A stretch of DNA of 9,833 bases from Frankiaceae bacterium. Lineage in GTDB: Bacteria > Actinomycetota > Actinomycetes > Frankiales > Frankiaceae. A program made the position numbers and the translations under genes. Below the pieces are notes generated by a model, which saw only the letters and a list, made by a program, of their open reading frames with translations, did not search any database and was not told the DNA's origin. Positions 1 to 6,040 of the stretch are shown piece after piece (position 1 is the stretch's first letter; each line of letters opens with the position of its first letter). The DNA lies in NCBI GenBank assembly GCA_030840885.1, contig JAVEDQ010000449.1, positions 1-9,833 on the forward strand. Reading direction: 5' to 3'.

Positions 1-696
1 GGGGATCCGGTGCCCGAGGTGGTGGTTTCGGCGTTCGCCTGGTTCTCGCCCGACCTCGTGCTCGGCCTCTACGGCAGCGGGCGCGACCAGCTCCCCCGGG
101 CCGAGCTGCTGGCGGTGCGCACCCGCGCCGCGGTCGACGGCCTGCAGGAGATCCTTGCGGGGGAGGACGTGGCCGACGTGGCCGAGACCGCCGCCACGCT
201 GCGCGGCGCCCTGGACGGGCTCGATGCGATCGGCCGCCCGCTGTTCGCCGGCCTGCGGGCCCTGCCGGAGCCCAACGAACCGGTGGGCCGGCTCTGGCGC
301 GCGTGCGACATGGTGCGCGAGTACCGGGGTGACGGGCACATCGCCGCCGTGGCGAGCACCGGCCTGTCGCCGGTGGAGATGAACATCGCGACCGAGCTGT
401 GGCTCGGCGCACCGATCCTGTCCTACACCGCGACCCGTGGCTGGTCCGAGGAGCAGATGGGCGAGGCGATGACGTCCCTGACCGCGCGCGGGTGGCTCGA
501 CGGGGAACAGCTCACCGAACTCGGCCGGTCGGGTCGGGACGAGATCGAGCGACGGACGGACGCAGCCGAGCACCCGCTCGTAACCGCGCTCGGGCACGAC
601 ATCGACGCGTTGGCCTACCGCCTCGACAGCTGGGGCCAGCTCTGCATCGACGCCGATGCCTTCCCGCCGGACCCGTTCAAGCGCTGGGCCGGCTGA
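1..696 (+). CDS. SCO6745/SalK-family protein, 5'-truncated by window edge
   Basis: The reading frame is open from base 1, so the gene begins upstream; 231 residues are visible and the stop is TGA at 694-696. The GTG at 10 is internal to the frame and is probably not the true start. The protein resembles the actinobacterial SCO6745 (SalK-like) family, recognised from an aromatic stretch near the visible N-terminus (SAFAWFSPDLV), a central LWRACDMVREYRGDGH segment ending near visible residue 113, and an alpha-helical C-terminal half. The part from about residue 140 (GWSEEQM, LTARGWL, LTELGRSGRDEIE) reads like a winged helix, as in MarR-type proteins. No catalytic motif is visible and the biochemical role is unknown to me. 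It overlaps the convergent ferredoxin reductase gene by 20 bp, so any terminator for either gene must lie inside the other. I am fairly sure of the family and make no claim on function. Confidence 0.75.
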   Translation, partial: GDPVPEVVVSAFAWFSPDLVLGLYGSGRDQLPRAELLAVRTRAAVDGLQEILAGEDVADVAETAATLRGALDGLDAIGRPLFAGLRALPEPNEPVGRLWRACDMVREYRGDGHIAAVASTGLSPVEMNIATELWLGAPILSYTATRGWSEEQMGEAMTSLTARGWLDGEQLTELGRSGRDEIERRTDAAEHPLVTALGHDIDALAYRLDSWGQLCIDADAFPPDPFKRWAG

Positions 697-2362
697 GCAG
701 GCCGGTCAGGCGGTCGGTGACGGCGCCGGCCGCGGCGCGGGCCACGGCCTTCGGGCGGTCCACGGCCAGCATCTGCTCGACTCGCACGAACTTGACGCGG
801 GGCCGTCCGGCCGCCTCGCCGGCCCGCCGTTCGGCCGCGTCGATCGCGCGGGCCCTGGCCTGGTCGACGACGTCGGTCCGGCTCCGCAGCAGGCGGTGGA
901 AGGCCGCGGAATCCCGACCGGTCGGCAGGCGTCCGGCCGCTGCGTCGTCGAGCAGGGCATGCACGGTCTCGGCCGCGTCGGCGCGGTTCGTCCCGATCCC
1001 GCCGGACGGGCCGCGCTTGATCCAGCCGGCGACGTACGCGCCCGGGAGGGTGGCGCCGGTGGCGGGGTCGCGCACCCGGCCGAGCTCGTTGGGCACGACA
1101 CCGGCGCTCTCGTCGAAGGGCAACCCGGGCAGGGCCCGTCCGGTGTAACCGATCGAGCGGATGACGAGCCCGGTCGGGATGGTGGTGGCGGCGTTGCCCG
1201 TGGTGCGCACGACGCTCACGGCCGTCGAGTCGCTGCGATCGCTGCCGCCGTCGAGGGCGTCCACCGGGGAGCCGAACCGGAGCACGAGCCGGCGACCGGC
1301 CGGAGGCGGGCTGTCGTAGGCGATGTCCACCACGGGCACGTCCCGCAGCGGCCCGGTGGCCGGGGGACCGTCGACCAGACCGGTGCGGTCGAGGACGATC
1401 TCGAGGCCGGGCACCGCGCGGAGCGCCGCGAACTCGCCGGCGGTGAACGCGGCGGTCGAGACGTCGCGGCGTCCGAGCAGGACGACCTCGCGCACCTGAC
1501 TGGTCCGCAGGGCGGCCAACGCGACGTCGGAGACGTCGGTGCGCGCCAGCTCGTCGGGGTCGGCGAGCAGCACCCGCGCGATGTCGAGGGCGACGTTGCC
1601 GGTGCCGACGACGACCGCCCGCTCGGTCTGCAGGTCGATCGTCAGGTCCGTCCGGTCGGGGTGGGCGTTGTACCAACCGACGACGTCGGTCGCGGCGAGG
1701 CTGTTGGCCAGCTGCTCCCCGGGCACGCGGAGCTGACGGTCGGCCGAGGCGCCGAAGGCGTAGACGACCGCGGAGTGGGTCTCGGCGAGCTCGGCGACGG
1801 AGACGTCCCGCCCCACCTCGACGTTCAGCGCGAGGCGGACCCGTGGGTGGCGGTAGATCTCGCTGAAGCCCTCGCCGATCTGCTTGGTCGCCGGGTGGTC
1901 GGGCGCGACGCCCGAGCGCAGCAGACCGCCGGGCACGGGCAGTCGGTCGATCAGCGTGATGCGGGCGTCGGTGGCGTGCAGCAGGTGCCGGACCGTGTAG
2001 CCCGCGGCCGGGCCGGCCCCGACGACCGCGACGCGCAACGGCTCGCGGGCCGGGTCACCGGGCAGCGAACGCGGGAACTCCGGCTCGCTCCACGCGTGGT
2101 CGGTGGGGTGCTCCTCGTACCAGAGCCGGTTCGCGACGGCGAACTCGGCGTCCGGACCCCGCAACGACTCGATCGGGAAGACCGCGTCGACCGGGCATGC
2201 GTCCGCGCACGCCCCGCAGTCGATGCAGGCCGCCGGGTCGACGTAGAGCATCTCCGTGGTGCCGAACTCGGGTTCGTCCGGCGTCGGGTGGATGCAGTTG
2301 ACCGGGCACACCGAGACGCACGAGGCGTCGTTGCAGCAGGTCGGGGTGATGGCGAAGGGCAT
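677..2362 (-). CDS. Ferredoxin/ferredoxin-NADP reductase fusion (FprB-like)
   Basis: This 561-residue flavoprotein should move electrons from NADPH through FAD to iron-sulfur clusters. Residues 1-65 are a bacterial 7Fe/8Fe-type ferredoxin domain, with cysteines at 9, 10, 15, 19 and 23 and a classic CxxCxxCxxxCP group at 46, 49, 52 and 56. An adrenodoxin-reductase-like module follows: FAD-binding GAGPAA at 115-120, the GGLLRSGVAPDHPATKQ signature at 145-161, an NADP-binding GTGNVALD at 253-260, and the C-terminal GWIKRGPSGGIGTNR flavin segment. Length and domain order match mycobacterial FprB. Start ATG at 2362 is preceded by GAGGT (complement of 2373-2377) at 10 nt spacing; stop TGA at 679-677. 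It lies 34 bp downstream of the diiron oxygenase on the same strand, so it is very likely co-transcribed and may be that enzyme's electron donor, which is an inference. It could instead serve cytochromes P450 elsewhere. Confidence 0.93.
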   Translation of the reverse strand: MPFAITPTCCNDASCVSVCPVNCIHPTPDEPEFGTTEMLYVDPAACIDCGACADACPVDAVFPIESLRGPDAEFAVANRLWYEEHPTDHAWSEPEFPRSLPGDPAREPLRVAVVGAGPAAGYTVRHLLHATDARITLIDRLPVPGGLLRSGVAPDHPATKQIGEGFSEIYRHPRVRLALNVEVGRDVSVAELAETHSAVVYAFGASADRQLRVPGEQLANSLAATDVVGWYNAHPDRTDLTIDLQTERAVVVGTGNVALDIARVLLADPDELARTDVSDVALAALRTSQVREVVLLGRRDVSTAAFTAGEFAALRAVPGLEIVLDRTGLVDGPPATGPLRDVPVVDIAYDSPPPAGRRLVLRFGSPVDALDGGSDRSDSTAVSVVRTTGNAATTIPTGLVIRSIGYTGRALPGLPFDESAGVVPNELGRVRDPATGATLPGAYVAGWIKRGPSGGIGTNRADAAETVHALLDDAAAGRLPTGRDSAAFHRLLRSRTDVVDQARARAIDAAERRAGEAAGRPRVKFVRVEQMLAVDRPKAVARAAAGAVTDRLTGLLSRPSA

Positions 2363-2396
2363 GGCTCGGGCTACCTCGGGCTCGGTCTAACTGGTC

Positions 2397-3332
2397 TCAG
2401 AGCATCGAGAGGCGGCGGTAGACGACCTTCGCCGGACGGGTCAGCAGGCCCATCTCGCCGAGGAAGTCCATGAGGTGGCGGCTGCTGGTGCGCATCATCG
2501 CCTGACGGTGGGGGTTGGCCTTGGCCGCGGCGAGCGCCTGTTCGGTGTCGAGCCCGGCGGCGGCGTAGACGGCCGGGTTCACCATGTTGGAGACGATGAC
2601 GTGGGCCGCGATGGCGATCAGCATGGCGCTCGCGTTGCGGCGGGCCTTACTGACGCCCGCCAGCGCGTCGCGGACCTCCTGGCGCGCGAACTTCATGTGC
2701 CGGGATTCCTCGACCACATGGATCTTGCTGGTGGCACGGACGATCGGCTGCACGTTCTCGCCGCGCATCCAGTCGCGCTGCATGACGTCGAGGACCTCTT
2801 CGGCGACGAGGATCCCGGCGTAGGCGGCCTCGCTGCGCGCGAGTGCCTTGAACCCGCGGCCGAGCTCGACGCTGAGCTTGTTCGGGAAGTAGGCCGGGAC
2901 GCCCATGGCGGTGCAGGCGCGGGCGAACATGATCGAGTGGCGGCACTCGTCGGCGATCTCGGTCAGCGCGAACTGGAACTCGGCCTTGCCGTGGTTGCGC
3001 ACGTACTGGTCGCGCAGCACCATCTGCTGCAGGATCATCTCGAACCAGATGCCGGTCGACATGACCGAGCAGACCTCGTGCTTGGTCAGCGTGACCTTCT
3101 GCGCCTCGGTCATCTCGTCCCACAGCGACGTGCCGTAGAGGGTGCTCCACTCCGGGTTCAACCCGTACTTGTCGTCGGGCACCGGAGCGTCCCAGTCGAC
3201 CTCGGTCATCGGGTCATAGGACAGCGTCGAGGCCGACGCGAGCAGGCGCTGCGACGTCTCGTCGATGGGGTCGACGGTCGGGGCGACCGTGGAACTGCTC
3301 TGCGGGCGGATCTCGGTCACGGTGCTCGACAT
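2397..3332 (-). CDS. AurF-family diiron oxygenase
   Basis: This 311-residue protein belongs to the p-aminobenzoate N-oxygenase (AurF) family, non-haem diiron enzymes that use O2 to oxidise arylamines or other small substrates. All seven AurF iron-ligand positions can be placed: E98 (WFEMIL), E129 and H132 (DECRH), E178 (VAEEV), H205 (KIHVVEE), E209 and H212 (EESRH). The spacings E-x26-H, H-x3-E and E-x2-H match those of AurF (ligands E196, H223, E227, H230). The chain is helical throughout, with no signal peptide. The start is ATG at 3332, preceded by AAGGAG (complement of 3342-3347) at 9 nt; the frame stays open to 3488, but that extension crosses the promoter dyad. Stop TGA at 2399-2397. 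It is the first gene of an operon with the ferredoxin reductase and diverges from a MerR-type regulator. The substrate is unknown; N-oxygenation, hydroxylation or desaturation are all possible. Confidence 0.92.
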   Translation of the reverse strand: MSSTVTEIRPQSSSTVAPTVDPIDETSQRLLASASTLSYDPMTEVDWDAPVPDDKYGLNPEWSTLYGTSLWDEMTEAQKVTLTKHEVCSVMSTGIWFEMILQQMVLRDQYVRNHGKAEFQFALTEIADECRHSIMFARACTAMGVPAYFPNKLSVELGRGFKALARSEAAYAGILVAEEVLDVMQRDWMRGENVQPIVRATSKIHVVEESRHMKFARQEVRDALAGVSKARRNASAMLIAIAAHVIVSNMVNPAVYAAAGLDTEQALAAAKANPHRQAMMRTSSRHLMDFLGEMGLLTRPAKVVYRRLSML

Positions 3333-3341
3333 GCGGCGGGT

Positions 3342-3347
3342 CTCCTT
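3342..3347 (-). promoter_or_regulatory. Ribosome binding site of the diiron oxygenase gene
   Basis: The complement reads AAGGAG, 9 nt before the ATG at 3332. It is the only strong Shine-Dalgarno sequence upstream of this frame and decides the start in favour of 3332 over the upstream ATG at 3488. Confidence 0.8.
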
Positions 3348-3360
3348 GTGTCCATCGGCG

Positions 3361-3391
3361 GTGCGGGACGCTCTCGTGTGCCTTCCCGCAC
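3361..3391 (-). other. Stem-loop in the leader of the diiron oxygenase mRNA
   Basis: GTGCGGGA (3361-3368) and TCCCGCAC (3384-3391) form a perfect 8-bp stem with a 15-nt loop. If transcription starts near 3398, as the candidate promoter suggests, this hairpin sits close to the 5' end of the mRNA, about 28 nt before the ATG and clear of the ribosome binding site. It could stabilise the transcript or be a regulatory element; chance is possible at this GC content. Confidence 0.4.
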
Positions 3392-3404
3392 TGCGCCACA
3401 GGAA

Positions 3405-3433
3405 ACCGTACCAGTGCAAAATGGCACTGTCTT
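3405..3433 (-). promoter_or_regulatory. Candidate promoter of the diiron oxygenase operon
   Basis: On the minus strand, AAGACA (complement of 3428-3433; four of six match TTGACA) is followed after exactly 17 bp by TACGGT (complement of 3405-3410; TAnnnT-type -10). Transcription would start near 3398, giving a leader of about 66 nt before the ATG at 3332. The assignment is by eye. The coincidence of the spacer with a perfect dyad strengthens it. Confidence 0.45.
3412..3429. promoter_or_regulatory. Perfect dyad in promoter spacer, candidate regulator operator
   Basis: CAGTGC-AAAATG-GCACTG is a perfect 6-bp inverted repeat with a 6-bp AT-rich spacer, in otherwise very GC-rich sequence. It fills almost the whole spacer between the candidate -35 and -10 of the diiron oxygenase promoter. 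MerR-family regulators characteristically bind a dyad in this position, and a MerR-type gene is transcribed divergently from 3545. Binding by that protein is inferred, not shown. Confidence 0.55.
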
Positions 3434-3438
3434 CACGG

Positions 3439-3470
3439 TCCTCGGTATCGTTGCTCCCATAGACCGAGGA
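3439..3470. repeat. 8-bp inverted repeat ahead of the regulator leader ORF
   Basis: TCCTCGGT (3439-3446) and ACCGAGGA (3463-3470) are perfectly complementary arms with a 16-bp spacer. The right arm overlaps the Shine-Dalgarno sequence GAGGAGGG (3466-3473) of the leader ORF. If the arms are transcribed, the stem would hide that ribosome binding site; if not, they may be a second protein-binding dyad. The transcription start of the regulator gene is not evident from the sequence. Confidence 0.45.
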
Positions 3471-3479
3471 GGGATCGCG

Positions 3480-3548
3480 GTGCCCCAACCCCGTTCCGCG
3501 TCACGTCCGGCCGACGCCAGCACGACCGGTGTGGACGTACGCGCGTGA
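3480..3548 (+). CDS. 22-residue leader ORF coupled to the MerR-type regulator
   Basis: A GTG at 3480 is preceded by a near-ideal Shine-Dalgarno AGGAGG (3467-3472) at 7 nt, the best ribosome binding site in this intergenic region. It opens a 22-codon frame, MPQPRSASRPADASTTGVDV then RA, ending in TGA at 3546-3548. That stop overlaps the GTG start of the regulator at 3545 (GTGA), the arrangement used for translational coupling. The regulator has no convincing ribosome binding site of its own, so ribosomes finishing this peptide may be what loads it. The peptide has no recognisable motif and no run of one amino acid typical of attenuators. An alternative is that the peptide is incidental and the regulator is read differently. 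Confidence 0.5.
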   Translation: MPQPRSASRPADASTTGVDVRA

Positions 3549-4333
3549 GCAGTGCATCGACCCCTGACGGCGGTGTCGTGGAGTACCGCCTCGACGACCT
3601 CGCGCAGGCCGCCGGGGTCACGGTCCGCAACGTCCGCGCCTATGCGGAACGGGGCCTGCTACCGGCACCCCGGCGCGTCGGTCGGGTCAACCTCTACGAC
3701 GAGACCCACCTCGCGCGGCTCCGGCTCATCGGCCGGCTGCTCGAGCGTGGCTACACCGTCGCGCACATCGCCGACTTCATCGCGTCCTGGGAGGGCGGCC
3801 ACGACATCGGGCAGACGCTCGGTCTCGAGGCAGCGCTGCTCGCCCCGTCGTCGGGGGAGTTGCCGGAAGAGCTCGGCAAGGCCGACCTCGAGGAGTTGTT
3901 CGGCGGGGCTGTGGCGAAGCGGGACCTCGACCGCGCCGTGGAACTGGGGCTGCTCAGCCCGGTCGCCGGCGACCGGTACCAGGTGCACCGGCCGCGGCTG
4001 CTCCGGGCCGGAGCCGAGCTGCTCGACATCGGGATGCCGCTCTCCGCCGTGCTCGACCTCGCCGGTCGCATGAGCGAACAGGTGGCGGCGGTGGCGAAGA
4101 CGTTCGTCTCCACCGTCGCCAACCACGTCCTCGCCCAGCACGAGCCGGGGTGGCGTCCCGCGGACTCCGAGATCCCGGCACTGGTCGGGCTGGTCGACCG
4201 GCTGCGCCCGCTTGCGCGCGTCGCCGTCGACGCCGAGCTCACCGACGGCATCGAGACCGAGATCCAGGACTTCGTCGGCGAATGGTTCAGCTCGTTCGCG
4301 GACCGGGTGGCCGGCCCACCGGCGGCGGGCTGA
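3545..4333 (+). CDS. MerR-family transcriptional regulator with a second MerR-like module
   Basis: This 262-residue protein starts with a MerR-type winged helix-turn-helix at about residues 14-79: YRLDDLAQAAGVTVRNVRAY, then ERGLLPAPRR, NLYDETHLARL and RGYTVAHIADFI. Residues 129-172 (AVELGLLSP, GDRYQVHRPRLLRAG, DIGMPLSAVLDL) repeat the same pattern and look like a diverged second copy. The remaining C-terminus is helical. No cysteine is present, which argues against metal or thiol sensing of the MerR/SoxR/CueR kind; a small organic effector is more likely. GTG at 3545 overlaps the stop of a 22-codon leader ORF. A later in-frame GTG at 3578 would also give a MerR-like N-terminus (MEYRLDD), so the exact start is uncertain. 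It diverges from the diiron oxygenase operon and is its probable regulator by position. Confidence 0.9.
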   Translation: MSSASTPDGGVVEYRLDDLAQAAGVTVRNVRAYAERGLLPAPRRVGRVNLYDETHLARLRLIGRLLERGYTVAHIADFIASWEGGHDIGQTLGLEAALLAPSSGELPEELGKADLEELFGGAVAKRDLDRAVELGLLSPVAGDRYQVHRPRLLRAGAELLDIGMPLSAVLDLAGRMSEQVAAVAKTFVSTVANHVLAQHEPGWRPADSEIPALVGLVDRLRPLARVAVDAELTDGIETEIQDFVGEWFSSFADRVAGPPAAG

Positions 4334-4354
4334 AGCGATCAGTGCCCCGCTGCC
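4321..4354. terminator. Weak candidate bidirectional terminator between convergent genes
   Basis: GGCGGCGGG (4321-4329) can pair with CCCGCTGCC (4346-4354), a 9-bp stem with one G-U pair on the plus strand (A-C on the minus) and a 16-nt loop. It spans the stop codons of the regulator (4331-4333) and gnd (4341-4339), which are only 5 bp apart. There is no real U tract, so this is a tentative call. Confidence 0.3.
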
Positions 4355-5856
4355 TCCTTCAGCTTCTTGCCCGGCTCCACCTCGTCGCCGCCCTGCGACC
4401 AGTTGATGTGGAACGCACCCTCGCGGTCGGTGCGGTGGTAGGTGTGCGCGCCGAAGTAGTCGCGCAGCCCCTGGATGAGGTTGGCCGGGCCGCGGGCCTG
4501 CCGGTAACCGTCGTAGTAGGCGAGCGCGGAGGAGAACGCGGGTAGCGGGACCCCGGCCTGGATGCCGGCGGTCACCGCGCGGCGCCACGCGTCCTGCGCC
4601 GAGGCGATCTCGTCCCGGAAGTACGGCAGCGTGAGCAGGCTGTCGACGTCCACGGAGTTGCCGTCCGAGTCGCCTTCGTAGGAGTCGCGGATCCGGTTCA
4701 GGAACCTGGCTCGGATGATGCAGCCACCACGCCAGATGGTCGCGAGACCGCCGAGGTCGAGGTTCCAGTCGTTGGTGCGGCTGGCGGTGGCCAGCTGGTC
4801 GAAGCCCTCGGCGTAGGCGACGACCTTCGACGCGTAGAGCGCCTGCCGGATGTCGTCGACGAGCCGGTCGGACTCACCGGACTCGTCCGCTGCGGCCGTC
4901 GGGTCCGGTCCGGAGAGCTCGCCCGCCGCGCGCTCCCGCTTCTCCTTCAGCGCCGACAGTGAACGGGCGTAGACGGCGCTGGTCATGCTCGGCGACGGCA
5001 CGCCGAGCTCCAGCGCGTCCTGCGCGGTCCAGCGTCCGGTGCCCTTCTGCTCGGCCTGGTCGAGGATGACGTCGACGAGCGCCGAACCGGTGGTCGGGTC
5101 CTGCTTCGCGAGCACGATGCTGGTGATCTCGATGAGGAAGCTCTCGAGGTCGCCCTCGTTCCACGTCGAGAACACCTCGGCGAGCTCGCTCGCGGAGCGG
5201 CCGAGCACGTGGCGCATCAGGTCGTAGGACTCGACGATCAGTTGGATGTCGGCGTACTCGATGCCGTTGTGCACCATCTTCACGTAGTGGCCGGCGCCGC
5301 CTGCACCGATGTAGCGGCAGCACGGCTCGCCGTCGACGTGGGCGGAGATCGTCGTCAGGATCTCCTCGACCTGCGCGTAGGCGTCCCGGTCGCCGCCGGG
5401 CATGATGCTCGGTCCGTTGAGCGCGCCCTCCTCACCGCCGGAGATGCCGACGCCGAGGAAGTTGATGCCCTGCTCGCTGCACTTGGCCTGGCGGCGCTCG
5501 GTGTGGCCGAAGAAGGAGTTGCCGCCGTCGATGACGATGTCGCCGCGGTCGAGCAGGGGGAGCAGATCGTCGAGGACGGCGTCGACCGGGTCGCCCGCCT
5601 TCACCATCAGGATGATCTTGCGTGGCTTCTCGAGCCGCGCGACGAGGTCTTCCAGCGAGTCCGCGGACGAGAGCGGGTCGTCGCCCTCGAGACCCTCGAG
5701 GAAGGCGTCCGTGGTCGCCTTCGTGCGGTTGTGCACGACGATGGGATAGCCGTTCCGGGCGATGTTGCGCGCCAGGTTCTGGCCCATGACGGCGAGGCCG
5801 GTGAGGCCGATGGTGGCGAGTTCGCCGTGGGTTGACTGCTCATCAGTAGACGCCAT
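4339..5856 (-). CDS. gnd: 6-phosphogluconate dehydrogenase, decarboxylating
   Basis: This cytosolic enzyme oxidises and decarboxylates 6-phosphogluconate to ribulose 5-phosphate, normally producing NADPH in the oxidative pentose phosphate pathway. The 505-residue chain shows the dinucleotide-binding GLTGLAVMG (17-25), GISGGEEGALNGPSIMPGG (from residue 137) and the active-site signature KMVHNGIEY with K193 and E200, which match the catalytic Lys183 and Glu190 of the sheep enzyme. The C-terminus has the conserved NLIQGLRDYFGAHTY block. It is longer than the usual 470 or so residues because of a short N-terminal lead, an acidic stretch SYEGDSDGNSVDVD and an extra C-terminal tail (SQGGDEVEPGKK). 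The start is ATG at 5856; the frame is open to 6147 but that would run into the divergent gene. No clear ribosome binding site precedes the ATG, so a leaderless mRNA is possible. Stop TGA at 4341-4339. Confidence 0.96.
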   Translation of the reverse strand: MASTDEQSTHGELATIGLTGLAVMGQNLARNIARNGYPIVVHNRTKATTDAFLEGLEGDDPLSSADSLEDLVARLEKPRKIILMVKAGDPVDAVLDDLLPLLDRGDIVIDGGNSFFGHTERRQAKCSEQGINFLGVGISGGEEGALNGPSIMPGGDRDAYAQVEEILTTISAHVDGEPCCRYIGAGGAGHYVKMVHNGIEYADIQLIVESYDLMRHVLGRSASELAEVFSTWNEGDLESFLIEITSIVLAKQDPTTGSALVDVILDQAEQKGTGRWTAQDALELGVPSPSMTSAVYARSLSALKEKRERAAGELSGPDPTAAADESGESDRLVDDIRQALYASKVVAYAEGFDQLATASRTNDWNLDLGGLATIWRGGCIIRARFLNRIRDSYEGDSDGNSVDVDSLLTLPYFRDEIASAQDAWRRAVTAGIQAGVPLPAFSSALAYYDGYRQARGPANLIQGLRDYFGAHTYHRTDREGAFHINWSQGGDEVEPGKKLKEAAGH

Positions 5857-5892
5857 GGGAACAGTCTGTCCGCCCGCTTCCCGTCCACGCCC

Positions 5893-5939
5893 TGGTTCGA
5901 CGTGATGGTTCGACGTGATGGTTCGACGGATGGTTCGAG
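5893..5939. repeat. Tandem 13-bp direct repeats in a divergent promoter region
   Basis: The unit TGGTTCGACGTGA occurs at 5893-5905 and again, identically, at 5906-5918. A 12-bp variant TGGTTCGACGGA follows at 5919-5930 and a partial TGGTTCGAG at 5931-5939. The array lies 37 bp upstream of the gnd start and about 100 bp upstream of the acyl-CoA synthetase start. It could be an array of protein-binding sites or a replication-slippage minisatellite. Confidence 0.85.
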
Positions 5940-6030
5940 TCCGGCCTGTTGTGACCGGGCACACATTCGCTTCCGCTGCGGGGGTAGGGCCTCGGGCGGC
6001 ACCCAGCCGCTCCGCCGCACCCTGATTCGC

Positions 6031-6036
6031 AGGAGG
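6031..6036 (+). promoter_or_regulatory. Ribosome binding site of the acyl-CoA synthetase gene
   Basis: AGGAGG lies 4 nt before the GTG at 6041 and fixes that start. It is one of the clearest Shine-Dalgarno sequences in the window, suggesting efficient translation. Confidence 0.8.
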
Positions 6037-6040
6037 ACCC

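Noticed and set aside
656..2473. Long plus-strand open frame of about 605 codons opposite the ferredoxin reductase.
   Set aside because: It is antisense to a gene with clear iron-sulfur, FAD and NADP motifs. Its translation is Arg/Gly/Val-rich low-complexity sequence typical of shadow frames in GC-rich DNA.
3333..3488. N-terminal extension of the diiron oxygenase to an ATG at 3488.
   Set aside because: It crosses the promoter dyad and the two inverted repeats, and the ATG at 3332 has a proper AAGGAG at 9 nt.
5893..5939. Possible CRISPR array.
   Set aside because: The units are 13 bp and directly abutting, without spacers, and no cas genes are nearby.
5926..5946. GGTTCGAGTCC resembles a tRNA T-arm box.
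   Set aside because: The flanking bases do not form a five-pair T stem, and no acceptor, D or anticodon arm is present. The match arises from the last repeat unit.
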